DNA of 64,000 nt from Eubacterium sp. OM08-24 (GCF_003438075.1 NZ_QSTA01000005.1:1-64000); one strand, 5' to 3'. Shown: positions 35,457-44,609, counted from the stretch's first letter. Notes: generated by a model from the sequence alone, not told the origin. Numbers and translations are program-made.

Positions 35457-36728
35457 ATGTCTGATGTAAAATTCAGCCCGTTTGTTCCAAACGGAACTGT
35501 AAATGTACCGCCGTCAAAAAGTGATGTTCACAGGGCGATAATCTGCGCAGCCATGGCAAACGGAGTAAGCAGGATTTCTCCCGTTGCTTTGTCAAACGAT
35601 ATAAAAGCCACCATCGGCTGTATAAAGGCGCTCGGCGCAGAGGCGGTGCTCGAAAACAATGTTCTCACTGTTGACGGAACTAATATGTATAAAAACAAAA
35701 CCGCTCTTCTCGATTGTGGAGAAAGCGGAAGTACACTAAGATTTTTCATTCCTATTGCCGCTGTCGGCAATGTAAATGCAACTTTTGTAGGCAAAGGCAA
35801 ACTTCCGCAGCGCCCTATCGGAATTTTTACCGAGGCATTGCCAAAAGCAGGCACAACCTGCAAAACAGAGGGCGGACTTCCGCTTGAGATAAACGGTCAG
35901 CTTAAAAGCGGAATTTTTGAAATTCCCGGCAATGTAAGTTCACAGTTCATCACAGGACTTTTGCTTGCTCTGCCAATTCTTGAGGGCGACAGTGAAATTG
36001 TACTCACTTCCCCACTCGAAAGCGTTGGCTACATTGCTATGACAATTCGCACAATGAAACAGTTTGGTGTGAATATCGACACCACAGAAAACGGCTGGCA
36101 TATTGAAGGCGGTCAAACCTACAAGTCTTGCAATTACACAACAGACGGCGACTGGTCGCAGGCGGCTTTCTTTATGGTGCTTGGTGCAATCGGCGGCAAG
36201 GTAACTGTAAAAGGAGTTGCAAAGGACTCAACTCAGGGCGACAAAAAATGTGCCGAAATACTCGCTGAATTTGGCGCAAAGGTTACTCAGAGGGATAATG
36301 AAGTTACAGTGGAAAAAGGCGATTTAAAGGCAATTACCATTGACGCATCTCAAATTCCCGACCTTGTACCTGTACTGTCGGTATGCGCCGCATTTGCAGA
36401 GGGCACGACAAAGATTATCAATGCCGAAAGATTAAGAATAAAAGAATGTGACCGACTGAAAGCCACCGCCGAATTGCTGAATAATCTCGGCGGCAAAGCA
36501 AAGGAACTTTCGGACGGACTTGAAATCACAGGGGTTTCTTCTCTTAAAGGAGGAAATGTAAACGGCTACAACGATCACAGAATCGTTATGTCTGCCGCTG
36601 TTTGCGCCGCAAGAAGTGATGAAGATATAACCGCCACTTTTGCAATGAGCATTAACAAAAGCTACCCCGATTTTTATATAGACTACAACAGCATAGGAGG
36701 AAAGGCAAATGTCCTCGACCTACGGTGA
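35457..36728 (+). CDS. aroA: EPSP synthase (3-phosphoshikimate 1-carboxyvinyltransferase)
   Basis: Transfers enolpyruvyl from PEP to shikimate-3-phosphate. ATG 35457 with TTGGAGG is preferred over an earlier ATG inside aroB; 423 residues. Motifs include VPPSKSDVHRAIICAAMANG, ALLDCGESGSTLRFFIP and GKGKLPQRPIG, and late RIKECDRLKA and NGYNDHRIVMSAAV. The serine in GESGSTLR, instead of the class I LGNAGT form, points to a class II-like (glyphosate-tolerant type) enzyme. Overlaps aroC by 20 nt. Confidence 0.95.
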   Translation: MSDVKFSPFVPNGTVNVPPSKSDVHRAIICAAMANGVSRISPVALSNDIKATIGCIKALGAEAVLENNVLTVDGTNMYKNKTALLDCGESGSTLRFFIPIAAVGNVNATFVGKGKLPQRPIGIFTEALPKAGTTCKTEGGLPLEINGQLKSGIFEIPGNVSSQFITGLLLALPILEGDSEIVLTSPLESVGYIAMTIRTMKQFGVNIDTTENGWHIEGGQTYKSCNYTTDGDWSQAAFFMVLGAIGGKVTVKGVAKDSTQGDKKCAEILAEFGAKVTQRDNEVTVEKGDLKAITIDASQIPDLVPVLSVCAAFAEGTTKIINAERLRIKECDRLKATAELLNNLGGKAKELSDGLEITGVSSLKGGNVNGYNDHRIVMSAAVCAARSDEDITATFAMSINKSYPDFYIDYNSIGGKANVLDLR

Positions 36729-37779
36729 AAAAATAAAAATATCTGTCTTTGGCGAGAGCCATGGCAATGGCATAGGAGTTGTAATTGACGGACTTCCTGC
36801 CGGCGTAAAAATTGATATGGACAAAGTGCTTGTTCAGATGTCAAGACGAGCTCCCGGCAAAGACAAAACTGCAACCCCACGCAAAGAAAGCGACCTGCCA
36901 AAGGTACTTTCCGGTATGCTTGGAGATACTCTTACAGGCGCACCATTATGTGCGGTAATTGAAAATACAAATACAAAAAGCGGCGACTACGGCAATCTTT
37001 TAAACTGTCCTCGTCCGGGTCACAGCGACTACACAGCATACATAAAATACAACGCAAGCAACGATATTAGAGGCGGCGGCCATTTTTCGGGCAGACTTAC
37101 AGCGCCGATAGTTTTTGCAGGCGCAATCTGCCGTCAGATTCTTGAAGAAAAAGGCATTAAAATTGCCGCTCACATTGCAAGTATCGGAAATGTAAGCGAT
37201 GATAGCTTTAATCCTGTTGCTATTGATGATGAGCTTATAAACAAGCTCAACAACAGCACCTTTGCGCTCATTGACGAGTCGGTTGAAGAAAAAATGCGTG
37301 CAGAAGTTGAATCCGCAAGGCTTGCACAGGACAGCATAGGCGGTACTATTGAGTGCGCCGTAAGCGGTATTGAGGCAGGCATTGGCGAGCCGATGTTTGA
37401 CGGTGTTGAGGGTGTAATCGCAAAGGCTGTTTTCGGTGTGCCTGCAATAAAGGGCATTGAATTTGGCAAAGGCTTTGAGCTTTCAAAAATGCGTGGTTCT
37501 CAGTCTAACGATCCTTTTGAATACAAAGACGGCAAGGTTGTAACAAAAACCAACAACTGCGGCGGTATTCTCGGCGGTATCACAAACGGTATGCCTGTTA
37601 TATTCAGAGCAGGAGTAAAGCCTACTCCGTCTATTTCTAAAGAACAGGACACAGTCGATTTGCAGAAAAAAGAAAATGCAAAACTTGTTATAAACGGCAG
37701 ACACGACCCGTGTATTGTGCCGAGAGCCGTACCTGTTATTGAGGCTGTTACAGCCGTTGCAATTATAAATCTTTTATAA
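36709..37779 (+). CDS. aroC: Chorismate synthase
   Basis: FMN-dependent conversion of EPSP to chorismate, the branch point to Phe/Tyr (pheA, tyrA here) and Trp (trp operon at 42-48 kb). 356 residues with GESHGNGIGVVIDGLPAG, SRRAPG, RPGHSDYTAYIKYN, RGGGHFSGRLTAP and NGRHDPCIVPRAVPVIEA. Its start overlaps the end of aroA by 20 nt, with GGAGG inside the aroA reading frame. Confidence 0.96.
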   Translation: MSSTYGEKIKISVFGESHGNGIGVVIDGLPAGVKIDMDKVLVQMSRRAPGKDKTATPRKESDLPKVLSGMLGDTLTGAPLCAVIENTNTKSGDYGNLLNCPRPGHSDYTAYIKYNASNDIRGGGHFSGRLTAPIVFAGAICRQILEEKGIKIAAHIASIGNVSDDSFNPVAIDDELINKLNNSTFALIDESVEEKMRAEVESARLAQDSIGGTIECAVSGIEAGIGEPMFDGVEGVIAKAVFGVPAIKGIEFGKGFELSKMRGSQSNDPFEYKDGKVVTKTNNCGGILGGITNGMPVIFRAGVKPTPSISKEQDTVDLQKKENAKLVINGRHDPCIVPRAVPVIEAVTAVAIINLL

Positions 37780-37794
37780 TAAGGATGAATAAAA

Positions 37795-38934
37795 ATGAGA
37801 AATCTTTCAGAAATCAGAACTGAAATTGACAGTATAGACGAACAGATTATTGAGCTTTTCAAAAAGAGAATGGATTGTGCCAAGGAAGTTGGCAACTACA
37901 AAAAAGCCAACAACATCCCTGTTCTTAATCAAGCAAGAGAGAATGAAATTCTTGACACTATCGAAGAGCGTGGCGGCGAGTACGGTTCATATGCAAGACT
38001 GCTTTACTCAAATATTATGGAGCTTTCGAGAGCTTTACAGCACAATATTGTAGGCAGTGGTGCAGAAATAAAGCAGATTATCAGCAATGTTGAAACCGAA
38101 ATTCCAAAGACAAATGTCAAAGTTGGTTATCAGGGAATTAAAGGAGCTAACGGTCACGAGGCAACAATAAGACTTTTCCCCGATGCTCAGGCTCAGTGCT
38201 ACAAGTCATTCGGCGATGTTTTTGACGCCGTAGACAGGGACGAAATCACCTTTGGCGTACTGCCTGTTGAAAATTCAAACGCAGGCTCGGTTTCAGCTGT
38301 ATATGACTTAATTTTAAAGCACCGTTTTTACATTGTCGGAGCGCTTGATTTGCCTATTGATTACTGCCTTGGCGGTTTAAAGCAAGCTGAATTTTCAGAT
38401 ATTGAAAAGGTATGGTCGCATCCGCAGTCACTTTCACAGTGCGCCGACTACATTGCAAGAAATAATTTTGATTCTACACCATGTTCAAACACAGCTATTG
38501 CCGCTCGTGATGTAGCAAAAGAAAAGCGCCTTAATGTTGCCGCTATATGTTCTTACAAAGCGGCAGAGGAATACGGTTTAAAAGTGCTTGACAATCATTT
38601 GCAGGATAGCGATAAAAACACAACAAGATTTATTGTTATTTCCAAAAAGCTGTTCATCACACCCGATTCAAACAAAATCAGCCTTTGTTTTTCTCTCCCC
38701 CATGTTACAGGTTCGCTTTACGGCTTGCTTTGCAGATTCAATTCGCTCGGTCTTAACCTCACAAAAATTGAATCTCGCCCACGCCCAAGCAGTGACGAGG
38801 GATTTGAATATCTGTTTTACCTTGATTTTTCTGGCAATGTCAGCAGTAAAGAGGTTACCGACCTTATAGCTCAGCTCAGCGCCGAAATGCCTGAATTCAG
38901 CTTTTTGGGCAACTATTGCGAATATTCAAAATAA
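37795..38934 (+). CDS. pheA: Bifunctional chorismate mutase / prephenate dehydratase (P-protein)
   Basis: Converts chorismate to prephenate and then phenylpyruvate. The 379 residues contain an AroQ-type chorismate mutase (1-85, MRNLSEIRTEIDSIDEQIIE), a prephenate dehydratase domain (about 115-290: VGYQGIKGANGHEA, PVENSNAGSV, and NTTRFIVISK) and a C-terminal ACT domain (about 300-375) with the Phe-binding LTKIESRPRP element. Last gene of the aro operon; a terminator follows at 39062. Confidence 0.95.
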   Translation: MRNLSEIRTEIDSIDEQIIELFKKRMDCAKEVGNYKKANNIPVLNQARENEILDTIEERGGEYGSYARLLYSNIMELSRALQHNIVGSGAEIKQIISNVETEIPKTNVKVGYQGIKGANGHEATIRLFPDAQAQCYKSFGDVFDAVDRDEITFGVLPVENSNAGSVSAVYDLILKHRFYIVGALDLPIDYCLGGLKQAEFSDIEKVWSHPQSLSQCADYIARNNFDSTPCSNTAIAARDVAKEKRLNVAAICSYKAAEEYGLKVLDNHLQDSDKNTTRFIVISKKLFITPDSNKISLCFSLPHVTGSLYGLLCRFNSLGLNLTKIESRPRPSSDEGFEYLFYLDFSGNVSSKEVTDLIAQLSAEMPEFSFLGNYCEYSK

Positions 38935-39033
38935 TTTAAAATTGCAATATTTTCCAAAATGTATATTAATAGACACTTTGTTTATATATGTGCAAAATAT
39001 TCAAATTTTTTTGGTATTTTTACAAATTAAGTG

Positions 39034-39061
39034 TTGCATTGCATAATTTTTATGATATAAT
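39034..39061 (+). promoter_or_regulatory. Promoter of the small membrane protein gene
   Basis: TTGCAT (39034-39039), 16 bp, TATAAT (39056-39061). It overlaps the beginning of the pheA terminator hairpin, so the hairpin would lie at the very 5' end of this transcript. Confidence 0.6.
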
Positions 39062-39097
39062 ATGCTTATTAAAGTGATATTTCATTTTAATAAGCAT
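39062..39097 (+). terminator. aro operon terminator
   Basis: ATGCTTATTAAA/TTTAATAAGCAT 12-bp stem with 12-nt loop followed by TTTTATTTTG. Confidence 0.8.
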
Positions 39098-39155
39098 TTT
39101 TTATTTTGAATAATTATCAAACAAAATAAAATTATATTTTTAAGAGGTGTTTAAT

Positions 39156-39497
39156 ATGGATGATAATAAAAAATTAATTTGCGCCGCTGCAGGTGCACTC
39201 GGAGCACTTGTTGCAGTATCAGCAACTGTATTTGCAGTAAAACAGCACAAGAAAAAACAGAACGCAATGCTCCTTGAAGAACTTGACTTATGCCTTGATA
39301 ATGACGATGTAGCAGAGCTTGCTAACGAGGCTGAAGAAACAAGGGCAGCTGCCGACGAAAAGCCAAAAGCAGAAGAACCTGCCGAGTCTGAACCTGTCGC
39401 AGAGAAAAAAGCTGAAGAAAAGGTTGAAGAAAAATCAGAAGAGCCAGCAGAAACCCCTGCTGCAGAAAAAGCAGACGAAACCGAAACAGAAGAATAA
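39156..39497 (+). CDS. Small single-pass membrane protein with acidic Ala/Glu/Lys-rich tail
   Basis: 113 residues. After MDDNKK a hydrophobic helix (about 8-30, LICAAAGALGALVAVSATVF) is followed by KQHKKK and then by a long disordered, highly charged tail (from about 45 to the end) dominated by Glu, Ala, Lys and Pro. No family is recognised; the tail resembles low-complexity linkers. AGAGGTG lies 7 nt before ATG 39156; the GTG 9 nt upstream is part of that site. It has its own promoter and terminator. Confidence 0.7.
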   Translation: MDDNKKLICAAAGALGALVAVSATVFAVKQHKKKQNAMLLEELDLCLDNDDVAELANEAEETRAAADEKPKAEEPAESEPVAEKKAEEKVEEKSEEPAETPAAEKADETETEE

Positions 39498-39511
39498 TTG
39501 TAATAATTATT

Positions 39512-39540
39512 AGTGCCTTGCAATGCAGGGCACTTTTTAT
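39512..39540 (+). terminator. Terminator of the small membrane protein gene
   Basis: AGTGCCTTGCA/TGCAGGGCACT stem followed by TTTTTATTT, 15 nt after the stop. Confidence 0.85.
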
Positions 39541-39565
39541 TTGCAAAAGTAATTTTTATCAAAAA

Positions 39566-40006
39566 TTGGGGTGAATTATTGTTTGGCACACAAAGTTTAG
39601 TTATAAAAACTGAAAATGTAGGTCAACCCTTTTTAAAGGGTGCGGGTTTGGGCAGAGCCAATAAAAAGTTTCCTTTATAACAAATTCGTTGGCGCAAACA
39701 GCTTTGCTGTTTGCGTGCTAAAACTAAGTTTGAAAAAACAGGCGACAGCCTTTAAAAAAGAATAATCAAAATAATGTGCCGTCATTGTGTAGCAATGACG
39801 GCACAAATTATAAGAATATCTTTTTTGTTGCTATCGCATCGGCTTTCGCTGTTATGTTCAAGCCGCCAAACGGCAAGCCGTTTAGCTATCAAAATTTGCG
39901 ATAGCATAAAGATTTGTGGGCATTGCCCACAGCCTTTAAAAAGGTTGACCAAACTTTTAATTTCGGGCAGAAAGTTTAGCCTTTGCTTTACTTTGTTGCC
40001 CGACCG
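39566..40006 (-). repeat. Palindromic repeat element, copy B (inverted relative to copy A)
   Basis: Terminal repeats at 39620-39670 (GGTCAACCCTTTTTAAAGGG..GGGTTTGGGCAGAGCC) and 39914-39959 (GTGGGCATTGCCCAC..AAAAAGGTTGACC). The core holds GCGCAAACAGCTTTGCTGTTTGCG, GTGCCGTCATTG/CAATGACGGCAC and AAACGGCAAGCCGTTT. Outer flank CCCGACCG marks the end. Fills the space between two terminators. Confidence 0.85.
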
Positions 40007-40126
40007 ATAATTTACTAAACCATTATTTATTAATGTTACCCCAACATTTTGAATATAACCCAAAAAAGTTAATCATTAATTCATAAATCAATATTATTTA
40101 CTATATAATTTATAAAGCAAAAAATC

Positions 40127-40157
40127 ACACCGACAGCCAAAGTATGCTGTCGGTGTG
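40127..40157 (-). terminator. Terminator of the AbrB-like gene
   Basis: 12-bp perfect stem CACACCGACAGC/GCTGTCGGTGTG; the minus strand continues with ATTTTTTGC. On the plus strand CCCTACCCTTTTTT follows, so it may be bidirectional. Confidence 0.9.
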
Positions 40158-40179
40158 CCCTACCCTTTTTTAATAATAA

Positions 40180-40416
40180 TTAATTATTAAGTTTGTTGAT
40201 ACAATTTGAGCATATAAATTTGCCCTTAAGACATTTCAGATTTTCGGATGAATTGCAGAAAATGCACTTTTCTTCCGCTTTTTTAATTGTAATGCAATCA
40301 TTATCTGCCTCAATATGCAATACATCGCCTGCTTTGATATTAAGGTGGTTGCGAATATCCTTTGATATTACAATTCTGCCTGCTCCGTCAATTTCTCTGA
40401 AATTAGTAAATATCAT
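40180..40416 (-). CDS. AbrB/SpoVT-type transition-state regulator with C-terminal four-cysteine motif
   Basis: A 78-residue DNA-binding protein. Residues 1-48 are a swapped-hairpin AbrB domain (REIDGAGRIVISKDIRNHLN, AGDVLHIEADNDCITI). Instead of the usual short tail, the C-terminus has CIFCNSSENLKCLKGKFIC..C, i.e. two CxxC pairs forming a likely zinc ribbon. AbrB-type proteins regulate the switch to stationary phase and sporulation; targets are unknown here. GGGAGAAG precedes ATG. Divergent from spmA. Confidence 0.88.
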   Translation of the reverse strand: MIFTNFREIDGAGRIVISKDIRNHLNIKAGDVLHIEADNDCITIKKAEEKCIFCNSSENLKCLKGKFICSNCINKLNN

Positions 40417-40639
40417 TACATCTTCTCCCTTTCTGAACAGTTTTCTGTTCGTATTTTTAAATTGTAAACCTTAACCGAAGTGACAGGTTGACAATTTTTA
40501 TTGCTGTATCATTATACCATTTTACGGTTAATATGTCAATAATTACCAAATAATATTTATAAATACATTTTTGTAACGATTTTTGTCATATTTGCTTTAT
40601 TTTTGATACTATATTTAGATTTTTAAGGTCGGTGAAATA

Positions 40640-41221
40640 ATGCTTGGTTATGTATGGGCAGGATTAATAATCATCAGCGTGCTGTCGGCACTGTTTCTCG
40701 GCAAAACAGAGTCGCTCTCTTCCGCTTTAATTGAAAGCGGTTCGTCATCAATAGAACTGCTGTTGACAATGGCAGGAATTTTGTGCTTATGGTCCGGCAT
40801 AATGAAAATTGCCGAGGAAAGCGGATTTACCGCCCTCATTTCAAAACTTTTCGCACCTCTGCTGCGACCCTTATTCCCTAAACTTGATAGAAACAGCGAG
40901 GCATTTAAAAGCATAACAATGAACATAAGCGCAAACCTCTTAGGGCTTGGCAATGCCGCCACACCATTTGGACTGAAAGCAATGGGAGAACTTAACAGAC
41001 TAAACAACTGCTCTGACACTGCAAGCAATGAAATGGTAATTTTTGTGGTACTCAACACTGCCTCTTTGCAGCTGTTGCCTACCACGCTTGCAACCCTGCG
41101 CCAAAGCTACGGCAGCAATGCGCCATTTGAGGTTATAACCGCAATCTGGATAAGCTCGGCTACCGCACTGACGGTGGCGCTTACTGTTGCCTGTACCTTA
41201 AATCTGAAAAAAGCGAGGTAA
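40640..41221 (+). CDS. spmA: Spore maturation protein SpmA
   Basis: Membrane protein of the nucleoside-recognition (Gate) domain family needed for spore-core dehydration in Bacillus and Clostridium. The 193 residues show several membrane helices and the Gate pattern MAGILCLWSGIMKIAEESGF followed by LLRPLFPKLDRNSEAF and NISANLLGLGNAATPFGLKA. Four nucleotides separate it from spmB. Weak RBS (GGTGAA). Confidence 0.93.
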   Translation: MLGYVWAGLIIISVLSALFLGKTESLSSALIESGSSSIELLLTMAGILCLWSGIMKIAEESGFTALISKLFAPLLRPLFPKLDRNSEAFKSITMNISANLLGLGNAATPFGLKAMGELNRLNNCSDTASNEMVIFVVLNTASLQLLPTTLATLRQSYGSNAPFEVITAIWISSATALTVALTVACTLNLKKAR

Positions 41222-41225
41222 AGCT

Positions 41226-41741
41226 ATGGCTGTTATAATGCCGCTTTTTGCAGCAATCGTTGTGGTTTATGGACTTATAAAACGAGTGCCTGTTTTCGAC
41301 TTATTTATAAAGGGTGTTAAGGAGGGCATAAAAGTATTATACACGATTGCACCGACAATTATAGGCTTGGTTTTTGCGGTTGATTTGCTGAGGTCAAGCG
41401 GAGCAATTGATGTTATATGCAATTTTATTTCACCGCTTGCCGACATTCTCGGATTTCCAAAGGAAATTGTGCCAATGGTTCTGCTGCGCCCCGTATCGGG
41501 CAGTGGCTCAACAGCATTGCTTACGGCTTTGTATGAGGACTGCGGTCCGGACAGTTTTGCAGGACGGGTGGCATCGGTACTTGCAGGCTCGTCTGAAACC
41601 ACATTTTATGCTGTGGCAATGTATTTTGGCAGTATTAAGGTAAAAAAAATCCGCCATACCCTTGTTGCCGCTCTGCTTGCGGATTTCACCGCCGCAGTGA
41701 TGAGCGTGCTGACCGTAAGACTAATTTTCGGGCAAAGCTAA
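41226..41741 (+). CDS. spmB: Spore maturation protein SpmB
   Basis: Partner of SpmA, also a Gate-domain membrane protein. 171 residues with FIKGVKEGIKVLYTIAPTII, RSSGAIDVICNFISPLADIL and LLRPVSGSGSTALLTALYED, then GSSETTFYAVAMYFG. The spmA-spmB pair usually accompanies dacF or sits alone; here the next features are a repeat end and the sirtuin gene in opposite orientation. Confidence 0.93.
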   Translation: MAVIMPLFAAIVVVYGLIKRVPVFDLFIKGVKEGIKVLYTIAPTIIGLVFAVDLLRSSGAIDVICNFISPLADILGFPKEIVPMVLLRPVSGSGSTALLTALYEDCGPDSFAGRVASVLAGSSETTFYAVAMYFGSIKVKKIRHTLVAALLADFTAAVMSVLTVRLIFGQS

Positions 41742-41855
41742 AGGAGCTGTAAAAAAACAGCCCCTATGTAAATGAAGTATATTTTCTTTTATTGCTCTCG
41801 CAAATACTTACGCCTATTTGTTTGGCTATCGTCAGATTGCGTAAACTGAAAGTAT

Positions 41856-41907
41856 TTGTGGGCTTTGCCCACACCCACAACCTTTGAAAAGGTTGACCAA
41901 ACTTTTA
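41856..41907 (-). repeat. Solo terminal repeat of the palindromic element
   Basis: GTGGGCTTTGCCCAC, then ACCCACAACCTTTGAAAAGGTTGACC and AAACTTTTA match the left end of copies A, C and E in reverse orientation. No core or second end is present. Its outer edge contains the TTA at 41905-41907 that reads as the TAA stop of the sirtuin gene, and its two stem-loops could terminate the trp-sirtuin transcript. Confidence 0.75.
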
Positions 41908-42630
41908 TATATTGACTTTAATTTTATCGAGTAACTCTCCGACCTTTTCGTGAAAAACAAGGTCGGCGGCGCTGTCCATTGGTGTTGCATCACGATTTAT
42001 CAGTACAAGTTTATTTCCTTTAAAATATCTTACCATACCTGCGGCAGGGTAAACCGTAAGGCTTGTGCCTGCAATAATCAGTGTATCTGCATTCGCAATG
42101 GCATTTACCGCACCGTTTACGGTTTTATCGTCAAGTCCCTCTTCGTACAAAACAACATCAGGCTTGATGATTCCCGAACATTCGCATTTTGGAATACCGT
42201 TGCTCTCTTTAATAAACTCGGCAGTATATGCTTTGCCGCACTTCATACAGTAATTTCTCAGCACACTTCCGTGCAGTTCATACACCCTCTTACTGCCTGC
42301 CGCCTGATGCAGTCCGTCAATATTTTGAGTAACTACTGCACTGAGTTTTCCTGCTTTCTCAAGCTCGGCAAGTTTTAAATGCGCTTTATTAGGCTTTTTG
42401 TCAAGGCAGAGCATTTTATCTTTGTAAAAACGATAAAACTCCTCTGTCTTTTTTACAAAGAATGTATGGCTTAGTATTGTTTCGGGCGGATAATCGTACT
42501 TTTGATTATACAGACCGTCTACACTCCTAAAGTCGGGAATGCCGCTCTCGGTAGATACTCCTGCGCCACCAAAGAAAACTATTCTATGGCTGTCATCAAT
42601 CACTTTCTGAAGTTCGTCAACACTGCTCAT
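41905..42630 (-). CDS. cobB: NAD-dependent protein deacylase, sirtuin (CobB/SrtN type)
   Basis: Removes acetyl or related acyl groups from lysines, using NAD. The 241 residues carry FFGGAGVSTESGIPDFRS, VVTQNIDGLHQAAGS (catalytic His in the following ELHGS), a four-Cys zinc module (YCMKCGKAY..CECSG) and IIAGTSLTVYPAAGM. The Ala-x-x..Tyr/Arg pair of desuccinylases is not evident (FYRFYKDKM), so deacetylase is favoured. Its ATG shares one base with the trpA stop (TAATG), so it is translationally coupled to the trp operon. Confidence 0.94.
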   Translation of the reverse strand: MSSVDELQKVIDDSHRIVFFGGAGVSTESGIPDFRSVDGLYNQKYDYPPETILSHTFFVKKTEEFYRFYKDKMLCLDKKPNKAHLKLAELEKAGKLSAVVTQNIDGLHQAAGSKRVYELHGSVLRNYCMKCGKAYTAEFIKESNGIPKCECSGIIKPDVVLYEEGLDDKTVNGAVNAIANADTLIIAGTSLTVYPAAGMVRYFKGNKLVLINRDATPMDSAADLVFHEKVGELLDKIKVNI

Positions 42631-43400
42631 TACTGCATTGCCTCTTTCATCTGCTTTACATACTCACAAACAGGCTCTACGCAATCTTTGCCGTACTTTG
42701 CAACTATTTTTACAATAGCCGAACCCACGATTACACCGTCTGCGTACTGCGACATATGCTTTGCCTGCTCAGGAGTTGAAATACCAAAACCAACTGCACA
42801 AGGAGTATCACATACAGAGCGCACGAGGTCAACCATTTCGCCGATATTTGTTGTAATTTCTTTTCTTACACCTGTTACACCCATTGATGAAACGCAATAT
42901 ACAAAGCCCTGCGACTCTTTTGCAATGGTCTTGATTCTGTCATGCGAGGTTGGCGCAATAAGCGAAACAAGCTCTACACCGTGCTTATCGCAATACGGCT
43001 GTAACTCTGCCTTTTCCTCAAAAGGAACATCAGGAACGATTACAGCAGAAATGCCGCACTCTGCGCACTTTGCCATAAATGCGTCTGTACCGTAAACAAA
43101 AATCGGATTCATATATGTCATTACGGCAAGAGCCGCCTTAACCTGCGGACGGATTCCCTTTACCATATCAAAAATCTTGTCTGTTGTTGTGCCTGCCGCC
43201 AAAGAGCGAAGGTCAGCCTCTTGAATTACAACACCCTCGGCAATCGGATCTGAAAAAGGAATACCGATTTCAATAATATCTGCGCCGTTTTCACTCATAC
43301 CAATGAGGAGCTTTTCTGTGGTTTCAAGGTTAGGATCTCCTGCGGTTACAAACGGAATAAAAGCCTTGCCGTTTTTGAAGGCATCTTTAATCTTACTCAT
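42630..43400 (-). CDS. trpA: Tryptophan synthase alpha subunit
   Basis: Cleaves indole-3-glycerol phosphate to indole and glyceraldehyde-3-P. The 256 residues have [36 protein letters not shown] (catalytic Glu), [18 protein letters not shown] (catalytic Asp), and [14 protein letters not shown] 43400 lies within the 3' end of trpB (8-nt overlap), as is usual; the longer frame upstream is internal to trpB. Confidence 0.95.
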   Translation of the reverse strand: MSKIKDAFKNGKAFIPFVTAGDPNLETTEKLLIGMSENGADIIEIGIPFSDPIAEGVVIQEADLRSLAAGTTTDKIFDMVKGIRPQVKAALAVMTYMNPIFVYGTDAFMAKCAECGISAVIVPDVPFEEKAELQPYCDKHGVELVSLIAPTSHDRIKTIAKESQGFVYCVSSMGVTGVRKEITTNIGEMVDLVRSVCDTPCAVGFGISTPEQAKHMSQYADGVIVGSAIVKIVAKYGKDCVEPVCEYVKQMKEAMQ

Positions 43401-44577
43401 AAATATTCTCCCCTCTGTATCTTGCAATAGCGGCAACATCCTTATCGCCTCTGCCCGAAAGATTAACAACAATAATGCTGTCTTTGCTCATTGTAGGAGC
43501 AAGCTTAATGCAGTGTGCAACAGCGTGCGCACTCTCAATAGCAGGGATAATACCCTCGGTGCGTGAAAGATACTCAAATGCGCTTACTGCCTCTTCATCG
43601 GTAACAGGCACATATTTTGCTCTGCCTGTATCGCTTAAGTTAGCATGTTCAGGGCCGATACCCGGGTAATCAAGACCTGCTGAAATTGAATATACAGGTG
43701 CAATCTGACCGTACTTATCCTGACAGAAATATGACTTCATACCATGGAAAATACCGAGTGTGCCGTTTGCGATAGTAGCGGCATTCTTAGGATTATCAAC
43801 GCCAAGACCTGCCGCCTCACAACCTATAAGCTGTACGCTTTCGTCACCGATAAAGTCATAGAAAGCGCCCATAGCGTTACTGCCGCCGCCAACACAAGCC
43901 ATAACCACATCAGGAAGTCTGCCCTCTTTTTCAAGGAGCTGTGCTTTGATTTCCTTACCGATTACGCTCTGGAAATCTCTTACAACCATTGGGAACGGAT
44001 GCGGGCCCATTACCGAACCGAGTACATAGTGAGTATCGTCAACTCTGTTAGTCCACTCACGCATAGCCTCGTTTACTGCGTCTTTCAAAGTCATTGTGCC
44101 TGTTTCAACGGCATTTACCTTTGCGCCGAGAAGTTTCATTCTGTATACATTAAGAGCCTGACGGATTGTATCCTCCTTACCCATAAAAATTTCACACTCA
44201 AGTCCCATAAGTGCGGCAACAGTTGCTGTTGCTACACCATGCTGACCTGCGCCTGTTTCGGCAATTACTCTTGTTTTGCCCATCTTTTTGGCAAGCAAGC
44301 ACTGACCAAGACAGTTATTGAGCTTATGCGAACCTGTATGGTTTAAGTCCTCACGCTTTAAGTAAATCTTAGCGCCGCCTAAATCCTTTGTCATTTTCTC
44401 CGCATAATAGAGAAGTGACGGTCTGCCGGCATACTCACGCATAAGTGTGTCGAGCTCTGATACAAACTCAGGGTCATTTTTGTATTTTTCATATGCTTCT
44501 TCAAATTCATTAACGGCATTCATAAGGGTTTCGGGAACGAACTGTCCGCCATGAATACCAAACTTACCTTTCGACAT
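43393..44577 (-). CDS. trpB: Tryptophan synthase beta subunit
   Basis: PLP enzyme condensing indole with serine. 394 residues (TrpB1 type) with [25 protein letters not shown] (PLP lysine), [29 protein letters not shown] and [12 protein letters not shown]. It pairs with trpA directly downstream. No fusion to a trpF domain. Confidence 0.96.
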   Translation of the reverse strand: MSKGKFGIHGGQFVPETLMNAVNEFEEAYEKYKNDPEFVSELDTLMREYAGRPSLLYYAEKMTKDLGGAKIYLKREDLNHTGSHKLNNCLGQCLLAKKMGKTRVIAETGAGQHGVATATVAALMGLECEIFMGKEDTIRQALNVYRMKLLGAKVNAVETGTMTLKDAVNEAMREWTNRVDDTHYVLGSVMGPHPFPMVVRDFQSVIGKEIKAQLLEKEGRLPDVVMACVGGGSNAMGAFYDFIGDESVQLIGCEAAGLGVDNPKNAATIANGTLGIFHGMKSYFCQDKYGQIAPVYSISAGLDYPGIGPEHANLSDTGRAKYVPVTDEEAVSAFEYLSRTEGIIPAIESAHAVAHCIKLAPTMSKDSIIVVNLSGRGDKDVAAIARYRGENIYE

Positions 44578-44609
44578 TGCTTTATCTCCTTATCACAATT
44601 CTAATATAA

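Noticed and set aside
36709..36728. Possible frameshift between aroA and aroC
   Set aside because: Both proteins are full length with intact ends; the 20-nt overlap is ordinary translational coupling.
39774..40010. Open frame in repeat copy B, resembling the opposite-strand frame of copy A (8783-8989)
   Set aside because: Same reason: a by-product of palindromic repeat DNA with no RBS and no recognisable domain.
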